64,000 bases of DNA from GCA-003244245 sp052390495 (GCA_052390495.1 JBQTGW010000002.1:62001-126000), one strand, 5' to 3'. Counted from the stretch's first letter, positions 41,466 to 50,100 are shown. Notes: generated by a model not told the origin, from the letters alone. Numbers and translations are program-made.

Positions 41466-41879
41466 GGGACGCACGCACACCAACCGTCCTCCGCCAAGCC
41501 CTCGCAGACCAGTCCGAACAGTACGCACCCGGCGTCGTCTTCGCCGAAACGCTCCGCGGGTCGGAGTACGGCGCACCTCATCGTGGATACTTGCGGGCTC
41601 TGGTCGCTCCACAGGCACATCATGGCTGTCCACAGCCTTGAACTGAGCCTATATCGCCACGAGCGATAACTATCCACAACTTCTCGTGGGAAATTTCAAG
41701 CTTATCCCCAGCCAGCGGCTTGTTGTCCACGTAGCGCTCCACAAGCAGGTCAGGCTAGTTTGCAACCGCTCGTTCGCCCCTGCCCTGAGTGTAAGGGCAC
41801 TCCACCGCCTCCGCCAGGACACCGCTGTGCGGAGGAAGCTCGAAATCGTGCGCCACACTCATGCCGCTCAGGATACGGC
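41466..41879. other. Gap with a cluster of DnaA-box-like sites
   Basis: No gene supported. CTGTCCACA (41626-41634), CTATCCACA (41670-41678), TTATCCCCA (41702-41710) and TTGTCCACG (41723-41731) lie on the plus strand within 106 bp. Each differs by one or two bases from TTGTCCACA. This is unlike the rest of the window. A relic plasmid or element origin is possible; chance is also possible because there is no dnaA, dnaN or rep gene. Confidence 0.35.
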
Positions 41880-42854
41880 TCAGGGTCCGGTGGTGAGCAG
41901 GATCTTGCCGATGACGCCGCCTGCCTCCAGCATGCGGTGCGCCTGTGCGGCTTCGGCCAGCGGGAGAACCGTGTGGACGACCGGCTTGACGCGGGCGTCG
42001 GCGAACAGGGGCCAGAGGCGGGCGACGACGTCGGCGCAGAGGGCGCCCTTGCCGTGCGGGCCGTCGATGGGGCGACCGCGCAACCCGATACCGGCGACGG
42101 ACGCCCGCTTGGGCAGCAGGGCCGCCAGGTTGATTTCGGCGGTGGTGCCGCCCTGCAAGCCGATCACCACCAGCCGACCGTCCGGGGCCAGCGCCCGGAG
42201 GTTGCCCGACAGGTACTTGGCACCCATGTTGTCGAGGATGACGTCAGCGCGGCCGTGCAGCTCCGCAGCGAAATCCTGATCTCGGTAGTCGATCAGAATC
42301 TGGGCACCCAGCTCGGCACAGCGAGCCAGCCGCTCACCCGCCGCAGTCACCGCGACCTGGGCACCCAGTGCCACACCGACCTGGATCGCGTGCGTGCCGA
42401 TGCCGCCCGACCCACCGTGCACCAGCAACAGTTCACCAGCAGCGAGCCCAGCGTGGCGCACCACCGTCGACCACACGGTGCACGCCACTTCGGGCACACC
42501 GCCCGCAGTGACCAGATCGACCCCAGGCGGCAGCGGCATCAGCTGGGCGGCGGGCACCGCGACCTGCTCGGCGTAGCCACCGCCCGCCAGCAGCGCGCAG
42601 ACCTCATCGCCGACCGCGACCCCGGCCACGCCCTCCCCGAGCTCGGCCACCACACCGGAGCACTCCAGGCCCAGAATCTCGCTCACTCCCGGTGGGGGGG
42701 AGTAGCGGCCTTGGCGCTGTAGCAGGTCGGCCCGGTTGACGGCGGTGGCGGCGACGTCGATCAGCACCTCACTAGGGCCTGGCCGGGGATCGGGCTGCTC
42801 GGTAAACGCCAGGACCTCGGGACTGCCGTACTCGGTGATCGTGATAGCGCGCAC
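41880..42854 (-). CDS. Zinc-independent quinone oxidoreductase (MDR, PIG3-like)
   Basis: A 324-residue MDR protein. RAITITEYGSPEVLAFTEQP and VNRADLLQRQGRYSPPPGVS, then ILGLECSGVVAELGEGV, LLLVHGGSGGIGTHAIQ (NADPH site) and DVILDNMGAKYL match the TP53I3/PIG3-type NAD(P)H quinone oxidoreductases. The catalytic zinc cysteines are absent, as usual for the group. GTG 42854 gives the family-type start; ATG 42908 would add 18 residues. It is divergent from the GNAT gene with about 60 bp between starts. Confidence 0.85.
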   Translation of the reverse strand: MRAITITEYGSPEVLAFTEQPDPRPGPSEVLIDVAATAVNRADLLQRQGRYSPPPGVSEILGLECSGVVAELGEGVAGVAVGDEVCALLAGGGYAEQVAVPAAQLMPLPPGVDLVTAGGVPEVACTVWSTVVRHAGLAAGELLLVHGGSGGIGTHAIQVGVALGAQVAVTAAGERLARCAELGAQILIDYRDQDFAAELHGRADVILDNMGAKYLSGNLRALAPDGRLVVIGLQGGTTAEINLAALLPKRASVAGIGLRGRPIDGPHGKGALCADVVARLWPLFADARVKPVVHTVLPLAEAAQAHRMLEAGGVIGKILLTTGP

Positions 42855-42917
42855 CCCGTGACGGTAGCCGCCGGGAAACCGCTTGCCGCCGACAGTGCCC
42901 GCAGTCATCGTGGCGCC

Positions 42918-43616
42918 ATGCCTGAGCCAAGGCTCCTCGACCCACGGCCCCCAGACCCACGGCCCCCAGACCCATGGCCCCCAGACCCATGGCCGCTGCG
43001 GAACCTACTGTTGCGTACCCCGCGGCTCACCCTGGCACCCGACGACGACGAGGGCCTGCACGAGCTGGCGGCGCTGGCGTTGCGCGGCGTGCATCCACCG
43101 GACCAGATGCCATTTCTCCAGCCCTGGACCGACCAGCCGCCCGAGGAGATGCTGCGCGGCACCTTGCAATACCACTGGGGAGCACGCTCGCGGCTGGCCC
43201 CGTCCGATTGGTGTGTCAACTTCCTGGTCCGCCACCAGGGCAGGGTCATCGGTGCGCAGAGTATGTCCGGCAAGGAGTTCGCGATCACGCGGGAGGTCTC
43301 GACCGGTTCCTGGCTGGGTGTGGCCTTCCAACGCCAAGGATTCGGCACCGAGATGCGCGCCGCTGTGCTGCTGCTGGCCTTCGACCACCTCGGGGCGGCC
43401 ACCGCGCGTTCCGGGGCATTCACCGACAATCCCGCCTCGCAGCGGGTCAGCGAGCGGCTGGGGTACCGCACGGACGGCAGCAGGGTCCACGTCAGGAGGG
43501 GTGAACGGACTGTCGAGATCCGGCTGGCGCTTGAGCGGCAGGACTTCGTCCGTCCGCAGTGGTCACTGGAGGTGGAAGGGTTGGACGGCTGCCAGAAATT
43601 ACTCGGCGCGGTCTAA
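42918..43616 (+). CDS. GNAT-family (RimJ/RimL-like) acetyltransferase
   Basis: A 232-residue protein. LRTPRLTLAPDDDEGLHELA starts the fold, GSWLGVAFQRQGFGTEMRAA is the acetyl-CoA loop (Q-R-x-G-F-G), and GAFTDNPASQRVSERLGYRT the C-terminal part. Just after ATG 42918 a 15-bp tandem repeat encodes DPRPPDPRPPDPWPPDPW, an odd proline-rich start that is likely to vary in copy number. Substrate unknown. An upstream in-frame start at 42858 exists but would overlap the divergent gene. Confidence 0.85.
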   Translation: MPEPRLLDPRPPDPRPPDPWPPDPWPLRNLLLRTPRLTLAPDDDEGLHELAALALRGVHPPDQMPFLQPWTDQPPEEMLRGTLQYHWGARSRLAPSDWCVNFLVRHQGRVIGAQSMSGKEFAITREVSTGSWLGVAFQRQGFGTEMRAAVLLLAFDHLGAATARSGAFTDNPASQRVSERLGYRTDGSRVHVRRGERTVEIRLALERQDFVRPQWSLEVEGLDGCQKLLGAV

Positions 43617-43667
43617 CAGTTCACGGGCTGCGACCCCGGCCAGTTGATCAGTAGCTAAAGTGCCCGG

Positions 43668-44840
43668 GTGGCTCATTTCGGCGACTTCCAGAGTGAGATT
43701 TACCAGCGCGGCGTCGCCGGGGAGCGGCCGGACCTGCCGCTGACCTACGACGGGTTAGAAGCCGCGGCACGGGGGGTGTTGTCAGCCGAGGCGTTCGGCT
43801 ATGTGGCAGGTGGGGCGTCGAGCGAGCGGACCGTCGCCGCCAATCGCGAAGCGTTCGCCCGATGGCGGATCGTGCCTCGAATGTTACGCGGCGTTAGCGA
43901 GCGCGACCTGTCCACCACGCTGCTGGGCACGCCGATGAGCGCTCCGGTGCTCACCGCGCCGATCGGGGTGCTCGGCTTGGTGCACCCCGACGCCGAATCC
44001 GCCGTCACCAGGGCGGCCGCCAGGCTGGGCTTGACCAGCGTGCTGTCCACCGCGTCGTCGACCACTCTGGAGGACGTCGCGGCGGCGGACCCGGATGCCC
44101 AGCGCTGGTATCAGCTGTACTGGCCGCGGGACGTCGAACTCGCCGAATCGCTGGTGCGCCGCGCCGAGCGGGCCGGGTACCGGGCCATCATGGTCACCGT
44201 GGACACCTGGGCGTTGGGCTGGCGGCCGCGGGATCTGGAGCTCGCGCATCTGCCGTTCCTGCGCGCCCAGGGCCTGGCCAACTACCTGTCCGACCCGGTG
44301 TTCCGGTCCCGGCTGAGCGCGCCACCGGAGGAGTCCGCGGCGGCGCTGGGTGCGGCCGTGCTCACCTGGGTGGGGCTGTTCGGCAATCCGGCGTTGAGCT
44401 GGCCGGACCTGTTGTTGCTCCGGGAGTGGACCCGATTGCCGATCGTGATCAAAGGGATCTGTCACCCGGACGACGCGCGGGCTGCGCTGGACCACGGCGC
44501 CGACGCGTTGGTGGTCTCCAACCACGGCGGCCGTCAGGTCGACGGCGCCCGCGCGGCATTGGACTGCCTGCCCGACGTGGTCGCCGCGGTCGGCGGTCGC
44601 GCTCCGGTACTGCTGGACTCGGGAATCCGCTGCGGTGCCGACGTGCTGATCGCGCTGGCGCTGGGCGCGCGGGCCGCGCTACTTGGGAGACCGTGGGTCT
44701 ACGGCCTGGGCCTGGCCGGTCAGCGCGGGGTGGAGCACGTGCTGCGAACCGTGCTCGGCGATCTCGACCTCACGCTGGCACTGGCCGGCTACGCCAGCCC
44801 GTTGGAGTTAGCCACTCAGTCCGTCATCAAGGAACTCTGA
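43668..44840 (+). CDS. Lactate 2-monooxygenase-like FMN oxidoreductase
   Basis: A 390-residue FMN-dependent alpha-hydroxy-acid enzyme. LSAEAFGYVAGGASSERTVA, then LTAPIGVLGLVHPDAESAVT, RWYQLYWPRD, PIVIKGICHPDDARAALDHG and DALVVSNHGGRQVDGARAAL carry the FMN Lys and the catalytic His (NHGGRQ). DSGIRCGADVLIALALGARA binds the phosphate. The long insert around YRAIMVTVDTWALGWRPRDL favours lactate monooxygenase (lactate to acetate and CO2) over lactate oxidase. A 17-bp duplication (CATCAAGGAACTCTGAC) spans the stop codon. Confidence 0.85.
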   Translation: MAHFGDFQSEIYQRGVAGERPDLPLTYDGLEAAARGVLSAEAFGYVAGGASSERTVAANREAFARWRIVPRMLRGVSERDLSTTLLGTPMSAPVLTAPIGVLGLVHPDAESAVTRAAARLGLTSVLSTASSTTLEDVAAADPDAQRWYQLYWPRDVELAESLVRRAERAGYRAIMVTVDTWALGWRPRDLELAHLPFLRAQGLANYLSDPVFRSRLSAPPEESAAALGAAVLTWVGLFGNPALSWPDLLLLREWTRLPIVIKGICHPDDARAALDHGADALVVSNHGGRQVDGARAALDCLPDVVAAVGGRAPVLLDSGIRCGADVLIALALGARAALLGRPWVYGLGLAGQRGVEHVLRTVLGDLDLTLALAGYASPLELATQSVIKEL

Positions 44841-44906
44841 CATCAAGGAACTCTGACCCGGTCGAGTGATGTGCTCTCTCCTGGGATAATCGGTTAGCCT
44901 ATCCGG

Positions 44907-45377
44907 GTGAGCACCCTGACCGAGAAGCCGCACCGGCTCGACGAAGACGAGATGCGCACGTGGCGAGCCTACGTGGTCGGCAAAGCCCTGCTCGATTCCC
45001 GACTGCACCGTGACCTGCAGGAACGGCACCATCTTGCCCTAGCCGACTACGAGCTGCTGGTCCGGCTGTCCGAGGCGCCGTGCGGCCAGAGCCGGATGAG
45101 CACGCTGGCAGATCAGGTCGGATCGTCCAAAAGCCGGATCTCTCATCAGGTCGGGCGGATGGAGAAGGCCGGCCTGGTGCGACGCGAAGAGTGCCCGAGC
45201 GACGGGCGCGGCGTGATCGCAGTACTCACCAGTCACGGAAGGGATGTGTTGCGCAGCGCAGCCCCCACTCATGTGCGTGGTGTTCGGGATAATCTGGTCG
45301 ACTTGCTCTCCGAAGGTGAACGCAGCGTACTGGCCGATGTTTTCGAACGGGTGAGGACCCACCTACGCGGAGAGTGA
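44907..45377 (+). CDS. MarR-family transcriptional regulator
   Basis: A 156-residue winged-helix protein: LALADYELLVRLSEAPCGQS, MSTLADQVGSSKSRISHQVG (recognition helix) and RREECPSDGRGVIAVLTSHG (wing). GTG 44907. It follows the lactate monooxygenase in the same direction by 66 bp, so it may regulate it, though each could be separate. Confidence 0.9.
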   Translation: MSTLTEKPHRLDEDEMRTWRAYVVGKALLDSRLHRDLQERHHLALADYELLVRLSEAPCGQSRMSTLADQVGSSKSRISHQVGRMEKAGLVRREECPSDGRGVIAVLTSHGRDVLRSAAPTHVRGVRDNLVDLLSEGERSVLADVFERVRTHLRGE

Positions 45378-45484
45378 TCACCCATGGGGGTGTCGGCTTA
45401 CCACCGAATGGGGTAGTAGGTTCCCCCACAGTGCGGCGACGTGGCCGCCAGTTCGTGGCAGGTAAGTACTGGAGGTGGGAGAGG

Positions 45485-46498
45485 ATGGCCAGTCCGGTGC
45501 GGGAGATGGCTCCGGTGGGGGAGATAGCTCCCGTTCCGCTGGCAGTCGGCAGGATGTGGGTCGGCATGCAGGAGGTCGACGCCCCTCGCCCGATGTCGGC
45601 CCTACCCGCGGAACTCAGCGCGCCGCCGCTGCGCCCGGTTCCGATCCCCGTGGTGCCCGAGCTGACCCCAGACACGCCGATGCAGAAGGTCGTCCTGCCC
45701 GGATTGGTGGACCTCACGCTGGGCAATGTGATCGTGCCGGGGCGGTTCGACCCCTACCGGGTCGCGGGTTTCGTGACGCGGCTGTACGACATGCCCCCGG
45801 GCTCGGCGGCCGACCTTGCGCGCCGCTACGGGCTGAACCAGGTCCCCGGCTGGCCGCCCAGCAACGACATGTACGTGCTGCGGTTCTACGCCCACTGCCC
45901 ACAGCTCTACATCGCGCCCTTCGAACGCAGCGTCTACCAGCTCGACCTACTGGAGCTACCCGCAGGCGCCGAGCTGTGGCGGGTCGACGCCGAAGGCGGC
46001 GAGTTGCGAGTGGGCGCCTACCTCAACCGGCAGATCGGTTGGGTCAGTACCGCGCCGCTACGACTCGGCCCGGCGCGCTGGAACCAGCCGCCGAACCCGC
46101 TGGTCCCCACCGTGCGCCGCGGTCTGGTCGCGCGCTTGACCGGCCAGGACTTCGACGCCGACTTCGGCCCCGGCCCCGGCGAGGTGACCCTGCACCCACT
46201 GCCCGGCACGAAACCGCCTTCGGACTTCGTGGAGCAGTTCCGCACCTTCACCCTCGTGGTACAGATCGACGAACTCGACTCACTGGAGCTGGTCCGCTGG
46301 CGCGCCGGCTGGCGGGGCCTGCCCGTCGAGCTGGTGGAATCCTGGCCGCACCGCTCGGTGATCCACTACATCGGCGAGAACGGCCACCGCGCCTCCGGCT
46401 TCGGCCTCGCCGAAGTCGACTACCGAGTCTGGCGCGGCCCAGTCCCCCACAGCGACCTCACCGACGTCCACCAGCAACGGATGCCCCTAGGTCCGTAG
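45485..46498 (+). CDS. Conserved-looking protein of unknown function
   Basis: A 337-residue protein starting at ATG 45485 behind GGAGGTGGGAGAG. The N-terminal 60 residues are Pro-rich (PLRPVPIPVVPELTPDTP). The rest is hydrophilic with DMYVLRFYAHCPQLYIAPFE, ELWRVDAEGGELRVGAYLNR and VIHYIGENGHRASGFGLAEV. No signal peptide, membrane segment or catalytic motif is recognised. Aromatic-rich beta strands suggest a beta fold. I cannot assign a family. Confidence 0.65.
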   Translation: MASPVREMAPVGEIAPVPLAVGRMWVGMQEVDAPRPMSALPAELSAPPLRPVPIPVVPELTPDTPMQKVVLPGLVDLTLGNVIVPGRFDPYRVAGFVTRLYDMPPGSAADLARRYGLNQVPGWPPSNDMYVLRFYAHCPQLYIAPFERSVYQLDLLELPAGAELWRVDAEGGELRVGAYLNRQIGWVSTAPLRLGPARWNQPPNPLVPTVRRGLVARLTGQDFDADFGPGPGEVTLHPLPGTKPPSDFVEQFRTFTLVVQIDELDSLELVRWRAGWRGLPVELVESWPHRSVIHYIGENGHRASGFGLAEVDYRVWRGPVPHSDLTDVHQQRMPLGP

Positions 46499-46510
46499 CC
46501 TGAGTGCGCG

Positions 46511-46592
46511 TGTCCGCCCCGCATGCACACCGTGTCCGTCCCGCATGCACACCGTGTCCGCCCCGCATGCACACCGTGTCCGCCCCGCATGC
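46511..46592. repeat. 22-bp tandem repeat, almost four copies
   Basis: TGTCCGCCCCGCATGCACAC CG repeats at 46511, 46533 (one C to T change), 46555 and 46577 (last copy 16 bp). The block is bracketed by GTGAGTGCGCAG-like sequences near 46499 and 46618. It lies between the unknown gene and tRNA-Ser. The GCATGC core of each unit is palindromic. Confidence 0.8.
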
Positions 46593-46680
46593 CAGCAGCG
46601 GGTGGCGCTGGCCGTAGCGTGAGTGCGCAGGCAGCCCCGGCCCGCAGGCGACCGGACCGAACCCGCGTATCGTGCACCTC

Positions 46681-46765
46681 GGAAGCGTGGCAGAGCGGCC
46701 GAATGCACTCGCCTTGAAAGCGAGCGTCGTGCGAGCGACCGGGGGTTCGAATCCCCCCGCTTCCG
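46681..46765 (+). tRNA. tRNA-Ser (anticodon UGA)
   Basis: Acceptor stem GGAAGCG (46681-46687) pairs with CGCTTCC (46758-46764), G discriminator at 46765. Anticodon stem CTCGC/GCGAG encloses loop CTTGAAA with anticodon TGA at 46715-46717, which reads UCA codons. The long variable arm (CGTCGTGCGAGCGACC) is class II as expected for serine. The T arm is GGGGGTTCGAATCCCCC. CCA is not encoded. Confidence 0.95.
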
Positions 46766-47006
46766 CTCTCTGAACTGCGAGAACGTCAGGCACCGTCGAT
46801 CTCCGTCCCGTTGCTGTCAGGGGTAGTCTCAGTCGGGGCCCGGGGACGGCGATCTCGCCCGCGAATCTAGGCCGACGGGGTCAAATGTTCAGCCACTGAA
46901 ACTGGCGGCGGTGTGGTTTTCGGCCCCCTGGATCGTACCGCTGACCGATGCCAGCGGCGTAAGTTCCAGTTACGGTGCCAACTGTCGGTCCCCAAGGGAA
47001 GGAGCA

Positions 47007-47588
47007 ATGATGACAGAGAACACGCCAACGACGAAGCCGACACGGGTGGCCGAGTCGGTTCGGTCGGTCCGTCACCGCGTCGACGGTGATGGACCGACCG
47101 GGCTCGTGCTCGGCGCCGCGCTGGTGGCGATGGCCCTCGTCGCCGGGCTGAACTACACGTTCGCGGTTGCGGTCATGCCCAACCTGGCCGGCGCCGACGA
47201 CCGCACCTTCGTGGCGACCATGCAGCGATTCAATGAGAACCCGGCGTTCCAACTAAGCTTCATCGGGGCGCTGGTGCTGACCGCGCTCGCTGTCGTGCTG
47301 CAGCGACGCCACGGCCCCGGGGTCGCCGTGCGCTGGACCGTCGTTGCGCTCGTGCTCTACGGGATCGTCCTCGCCGTGACCGCCGGTCTCCACATCCCGC
47401 TCAACTACGAGCTCGTCCGGGCAGGGGACCCCGACCGCATCGCCGACCTCGCCCATGTCCGCAACCAGTTCGAAGGGCCATGGGTAGCCGGGAACATCGT
47501 GCGCTCCCTGCTCGCCACCGCGGCGGTCGCCGCCCTCGCCAGGGCACTCTTCCTGCACGGACGCAGCACAGCCGATCGGACGGCATAA
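47007..47588 (+). CDS. DUF1772 (anthrone-oxygenase-like) membrane protein
   Basis: A 193-residue protein with four membrane segments. TGLVLGAALVAMALVAGLNY, AFQLSFIGALVLTALAVVLQ, VRWTVVALVLYGIVLAVTAG and WVAGNIVRSLLATAAVAALA. HIPLNYELVRAG and GDPDRIADLAHVRNQFEGPW are typical of DUF1772. AAGGAG precedes ATG 47007. Function of bacterial members is mostly unknown. Confidence 0.75.
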   Translation: MMTENTPTTKPTRVAESVRSVRHRVDGDGPTGLVLGAALVAMALVAGLNYTFAVAVMPNLAGADDRTFVATMQRFNENPAFQLSFIGALVLTALAVVLQRRHGPGVAVRWTVVALVLYGIVLAVTAGLHIPLNYELVRAGDPDRIADLAHVRNQFEGPWVAGNIVRSLLATAAVAALARALFLHGRSTADRTA

Positions 47589-47765
47589 GCGAGCGCCGGT
47601 GGGCCACGTCGGCACGCGTAGCCGGCGAACCGGCGCGCGGCTCGCACCCGATAACCACTCCGAGAATCGCCAAGAACGTGGCGGGGGCCTCGGTCGTTCG
47701 TCCAGCAGGGTGCTCCACCGACAGCTGGCCTCGTGATTCCGAGCCGACCTGGTGAGCCCAAGCCA

Positions 47766-48056
47766 TTAGTAATCTTCCATCCAGCCTCCGACCACCACTA
47801 TCGGCTGTTTCATGGCGACCTTGAAGGTCACGTGCACGGTGCAGGGTTTCCGGCGCCACAGCCACCAGGTGGACCGTCGGCAGTGGCGGCACTTCCCCCG
47901 CTTGTCGACCTGGTGTTCTTGCAGCACCACGTAAGCGGCGATCATCAAGCGTCTGGTCTGCTCGGCAGTGAGCTCCCGCGAGCCGTGTTTGCCGTCGAGG
48001 AGGATTCTCAATTGCTCGGCCCATAGGCGGTGCTGGGTTTCCTGGGCGCTGCTCAC
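47766..48056 (-). CDS. Small zinc-knuckle-like protein linked to the XRE-DUF397 module
   Basis: A 96-residue protein. An N-terminal helical part (TQHRLWAEQLRILLDGKHGS) precedes KRGKCRHCRRSTWWLWRRKP then CTVHV, with Cys at a CxxC...C spacing that could bind a metal. Its ATG overlaps the stop of the gene at 48053-48256 (ATGA). Such pairs are often found beside XRE/DUF5753 regulators in this group. Function unknown. Confidence 0.6.
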   Translation of the reverse strand: MSSAQETQHRLWAEQLRILLDGKHGSRELTAEQTRRLMIAAYVVLQEHQVDKRGKCRHCRRSTWWLWRRKPCTVHVTFKVAMKQPIVVVGGWMEDY

Positions 48057-48256
48057 GGCGTGTCACCACGCGCTTCTGTGGCGGCCTGGGCTATGAGGCC
48101 TATCAAGTTGTCGGCTTGGGTGGATTCGAGGATCGCTTCGGTAGTGAACGGGCAGTCGAAAGACACCACCCACACCTTTCCGCGATGGACCTCGATGGTG
48201 ATAGTGACACTGGCTTCTCGACCCCGCCCTTTCACCACGAGCCGCCGCCGCGTCAT
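48053..48256 (-). CDS. Small beta-rich protein linked to the XRE-DUF397 module
   Basis: A 67-residue protein from ATG 48256. RRRLVVKGRGREASVTITIE and VHRGKVWVVSFDCPFTTEAI suggest a small beta sheet followed by a helix (ADNLIGLIAQAATEA). It overlaps the zinc-knuckle-like gene by 4 bp and lies divergent from the XRE regulator at 48526. No known domain. Confidence 0.6.
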   Translation of the reverse strand: MTRRRLVVKGRGREASVTITIEVHRGKVWVVSFDCPFTTEAILESTQADNLIGLIAQAATEARGDTP

Positions 48257-48525
48257 CAAACCACCACCGTCCTGGTTCACCGAGTCCGTGTGTGATCGGC
48301 CGGACTGGTGGCGGCGTATAGCCCGCGGCACCACCAGTCCGACTGGCAGCGACGGTGGGCAATCGGAGTGTGACCCACCGGCACTGTGTGCCAGGATTCC
48401 TTCGCTCCGGAGTCAGCACAATCCTTGCGTTTCGAGGGTTGTGTTTGCATTTTGACTTGAGCATGAGGCACATCACGGCCACACTTACGTGGCCTCGACC
48501 CAAGGGGTGAGGAAGGATCGACACC

Positions 48526-49386
48526 GTGGCGAGCAGGAAACACACACCGACCGTCAGGTTGCGACGGCTGGCCGCCGAACTACGCCGACTGCGCGGCACC
48601 GCCGACCTGAGCAGGGAGGTGGTCAGCGCCCAGACCGGCATCAACTACGCCACCCTCTACCGCATCGAAACCGCCAGAGCCCGACCCCAGCTGCGCACCC
48701 TGGCCACCCTGCTGACCCTGTACGGGGTCGAGGCCGAGCAGCGCGACTACCTGACGATCCTGTGCCGGGACGCCGCCGAGCAGGGCTGGCTGCGGCCCTA
48801 CCACTCCGACCTGCCGGAGCAGTACACCGCCTACATCAGCTTCGAAGCCGAGGCAGCGGGCGTCCGCAACTACGAGTCGATGTTCATCCCCGGCCTGCTC
48901 CAGACCGAGGACTACGCCCGCGCGGTGATCCGGGGCGTCCTCCCGATGGCGAGCCCGCAGAAGATAGACGACCGCGTTCAAGCGCGCATTGAACGCCAGC
49001 AGGTTCTCACCAAGGACAGCCCACTCAAGCTGTGGGCCATCGTGGATGAGGCGGCACTGCGCAGGTTGGTCGGTGGAGCAGAAGTCATGCGGGCACAGCT
49101 GCGTCACCTGCTCGACTCGACCTCCAGCCCACACATCACGTTCCAGGTCATTCCGTACGGCGCAGGCGCGCACGCAGGTATGCCGGGCGCGTTCGTGGTC
49201 ATGGACTTCACCGACCCGATGGACACCGACTTAATTCACATCGACAGCATGGCCGGTGATCTCTTCTTGGAGTCCGACGCCGACATAAAGCGGTACAACT
49301 TCATCTTCGACAATCTGCGCGCCATCGCGCTGAGCCCTGATTCTTCGGCGACACAGATCGCCGAGGTAGCCAACGAGACAAGATAA
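48526..49386 (+). CDS. XRE-family regulator with DUF5753 domain
   Basis: A 286-residue protein. HTH at residues about 10-65 (LRRLAAELRRLRGTADLSRE, GINYATLYRIETARARPQLR). DUF5753 from about 95 (NYESMFIPGLLQTEDYARAV, PHITFQVIPYGAGAHAGMPG, LIHIDSMAGDLFLE). GTG 48526 start. The DUF397 gene follows 13 bp after the stop. It is a second copy of the arrangement at 4507-5547 but with a different recognition helix, so the two should bind different sites. Confidence 0.9.
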   Translation: MASRKHTPTVRLRRLAAELRRLRGTADLSREVVSAQTGINYATLYRIETARARPQLRTLATLLTLYGVEAEQRDYLTILCRDAAEQGWLRPYHSDLPEQYTAYISFEAEAAGVRNYESMFIPGLLQTEDYARAVIRGVLPMASPQKIDDRVQARIERQQVLTKDSPLKLWAIVDEAALRRLVGGAEVMRAQLRHLLDSTSSPHITFQVIPYGAGAHAGMPGAFVVMDFTDPMDTDLIHIDSMAGDLFLESDADIKRYNFIFDNLRAIALSPDSSATQIAEVANETR

Positions 49387-49399
49387 GGAGACAATAAGG

Positions 49400-49606
49400 A
49401 TGGATAACATCGACCTCTCGCGGGCCGTGTGGCGCAAAAGCTCTCGCAGTAGCGGCGACAGCCAGTGCGTTGAGGTGGCCTTCGCCGGAAGCTCGATCGC
49501 CATGCGCGACTCGAAGAACCCGACCGGGCCGACACTCGTCGTCAGCCACAGCAAGTGGAACGCGTTCATCGACGGTGTCGATGACAGCGAATTCAAGCGC
49601 CCGTAA
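49400..49606 (+). CDS. DUF397 domain protein
   Basis: A 68-residue protein. LSRAVWRKSSRSSGDSQCVE and FAGSSIAMRDSKNPTGPTLV, then VSHSKWNAFIDGV, is the full DUF397 pattern. It starts at ATG 49400 behind AAGGAG and is co-transcribed with the XRE/DUF5753 gene. Probable regulatory partner; mechanism not known. Confidence 0.9.
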   Translation: MDNIDLSRAVWRKSSRSSGDSQCVEVAFAGSSIAMRDSKNPTGPTLVVSHSKWNAFIDGVDDSEFKRP

Positions 49607-49619
49607 GTCCGACCCCGAG

Positions 49620-49652
49620 AAGCCCGCCTCCACCACGTGCGGAGGCGGGCTT
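49620..49652 (+). terminator. Rho-independent-type hairpin after DUF397
   Basis: AAGCCCGCCTCC (49620-49631) pairs perfectly with GGAGGCGGGCTT (49641-49652) around a 9-nt loop, 14 bp after the DUF397 stop. CGTCCT follows, with a weak U-tract. Confidence 0.8.
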
Positions 49653-49830
49653 CGTCCTCACCTCGCCTGCTACTTACCACTACAGCCACACTGTCACGTT
49701 GAGCGACTTCTGAATGCCTACAGTGATAGATACGGAAAACGGAGCAATCCGCCCGATCCCCCCGTGAACGTCAGCCGCCCCACAGTCACCCCACCTTCCC
49801 ACATCCTGAGAAGTGCAATCACCGCGCGGC

Positions 49831-49866
49831 CGGGAACCGCGATTGGGCTCCTAATAGCGGTTCCCG
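49831..49866. repeat. Palindromic repeat, best-preserved copy of the dispersed family
   Basis: CGGGAACCGC (49831-49840) and GCGGTTCCCG (49857-49866) are exact inverted arms around GATTGGGCTCCTAATA. A GGGTGCCCG spacer and an AATTTGCTTCGAAAAT half-copy follow. The core resembles ATTCGGCTCCGAAT at 11856-11911, where the same GGGTGCCCGGGACCGCG context occurs. Confidence 0.65.
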
Positions 49867-49952
49867 GGGTGCCCGAACCGGAATTTGCTTCGAAAATAAG
49901 GTGACCACGGGGAGGGTGATCACTATGGATCGTCCGGGCCTGACGGTGATGG

Positions 49953-50100
49953 GACCTTGATCGCTGAAAGTGAGCTGTGGGCGGGGGGGGGGGGCCCGCC
50001 CACCCACCCAATAACAGGGAAAAGGCGGTGGGGGGGGGGGAAGGGGCGGGGGGGGCGGGGGGGGGGCCCGCCCCACAGCTCACTTTCAGCGATCAAGGTC
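49953..50100. mobile_element. Foldback element with G-rich centre
   Basis: GACCTTGATCGCTGAAAGTG then AGCTGTGG (49953-49980) has an exact reverse complement at 50073-50100. Between the arms lie runs of 12, 10 and 10 or more G and a short AATAACAGGG segment. The arm is the same family as that at 40970-41033 (one base differs in the shared 18 bp). No coding capacity. The G-runs could form quadruplexes. Confidence 0.6.

Noticed and set aside
46511..46592. Possible CRISPR array
   Set aside because: Units abut directly with no spacers and no cas genes; it is a plain tandem repeat.
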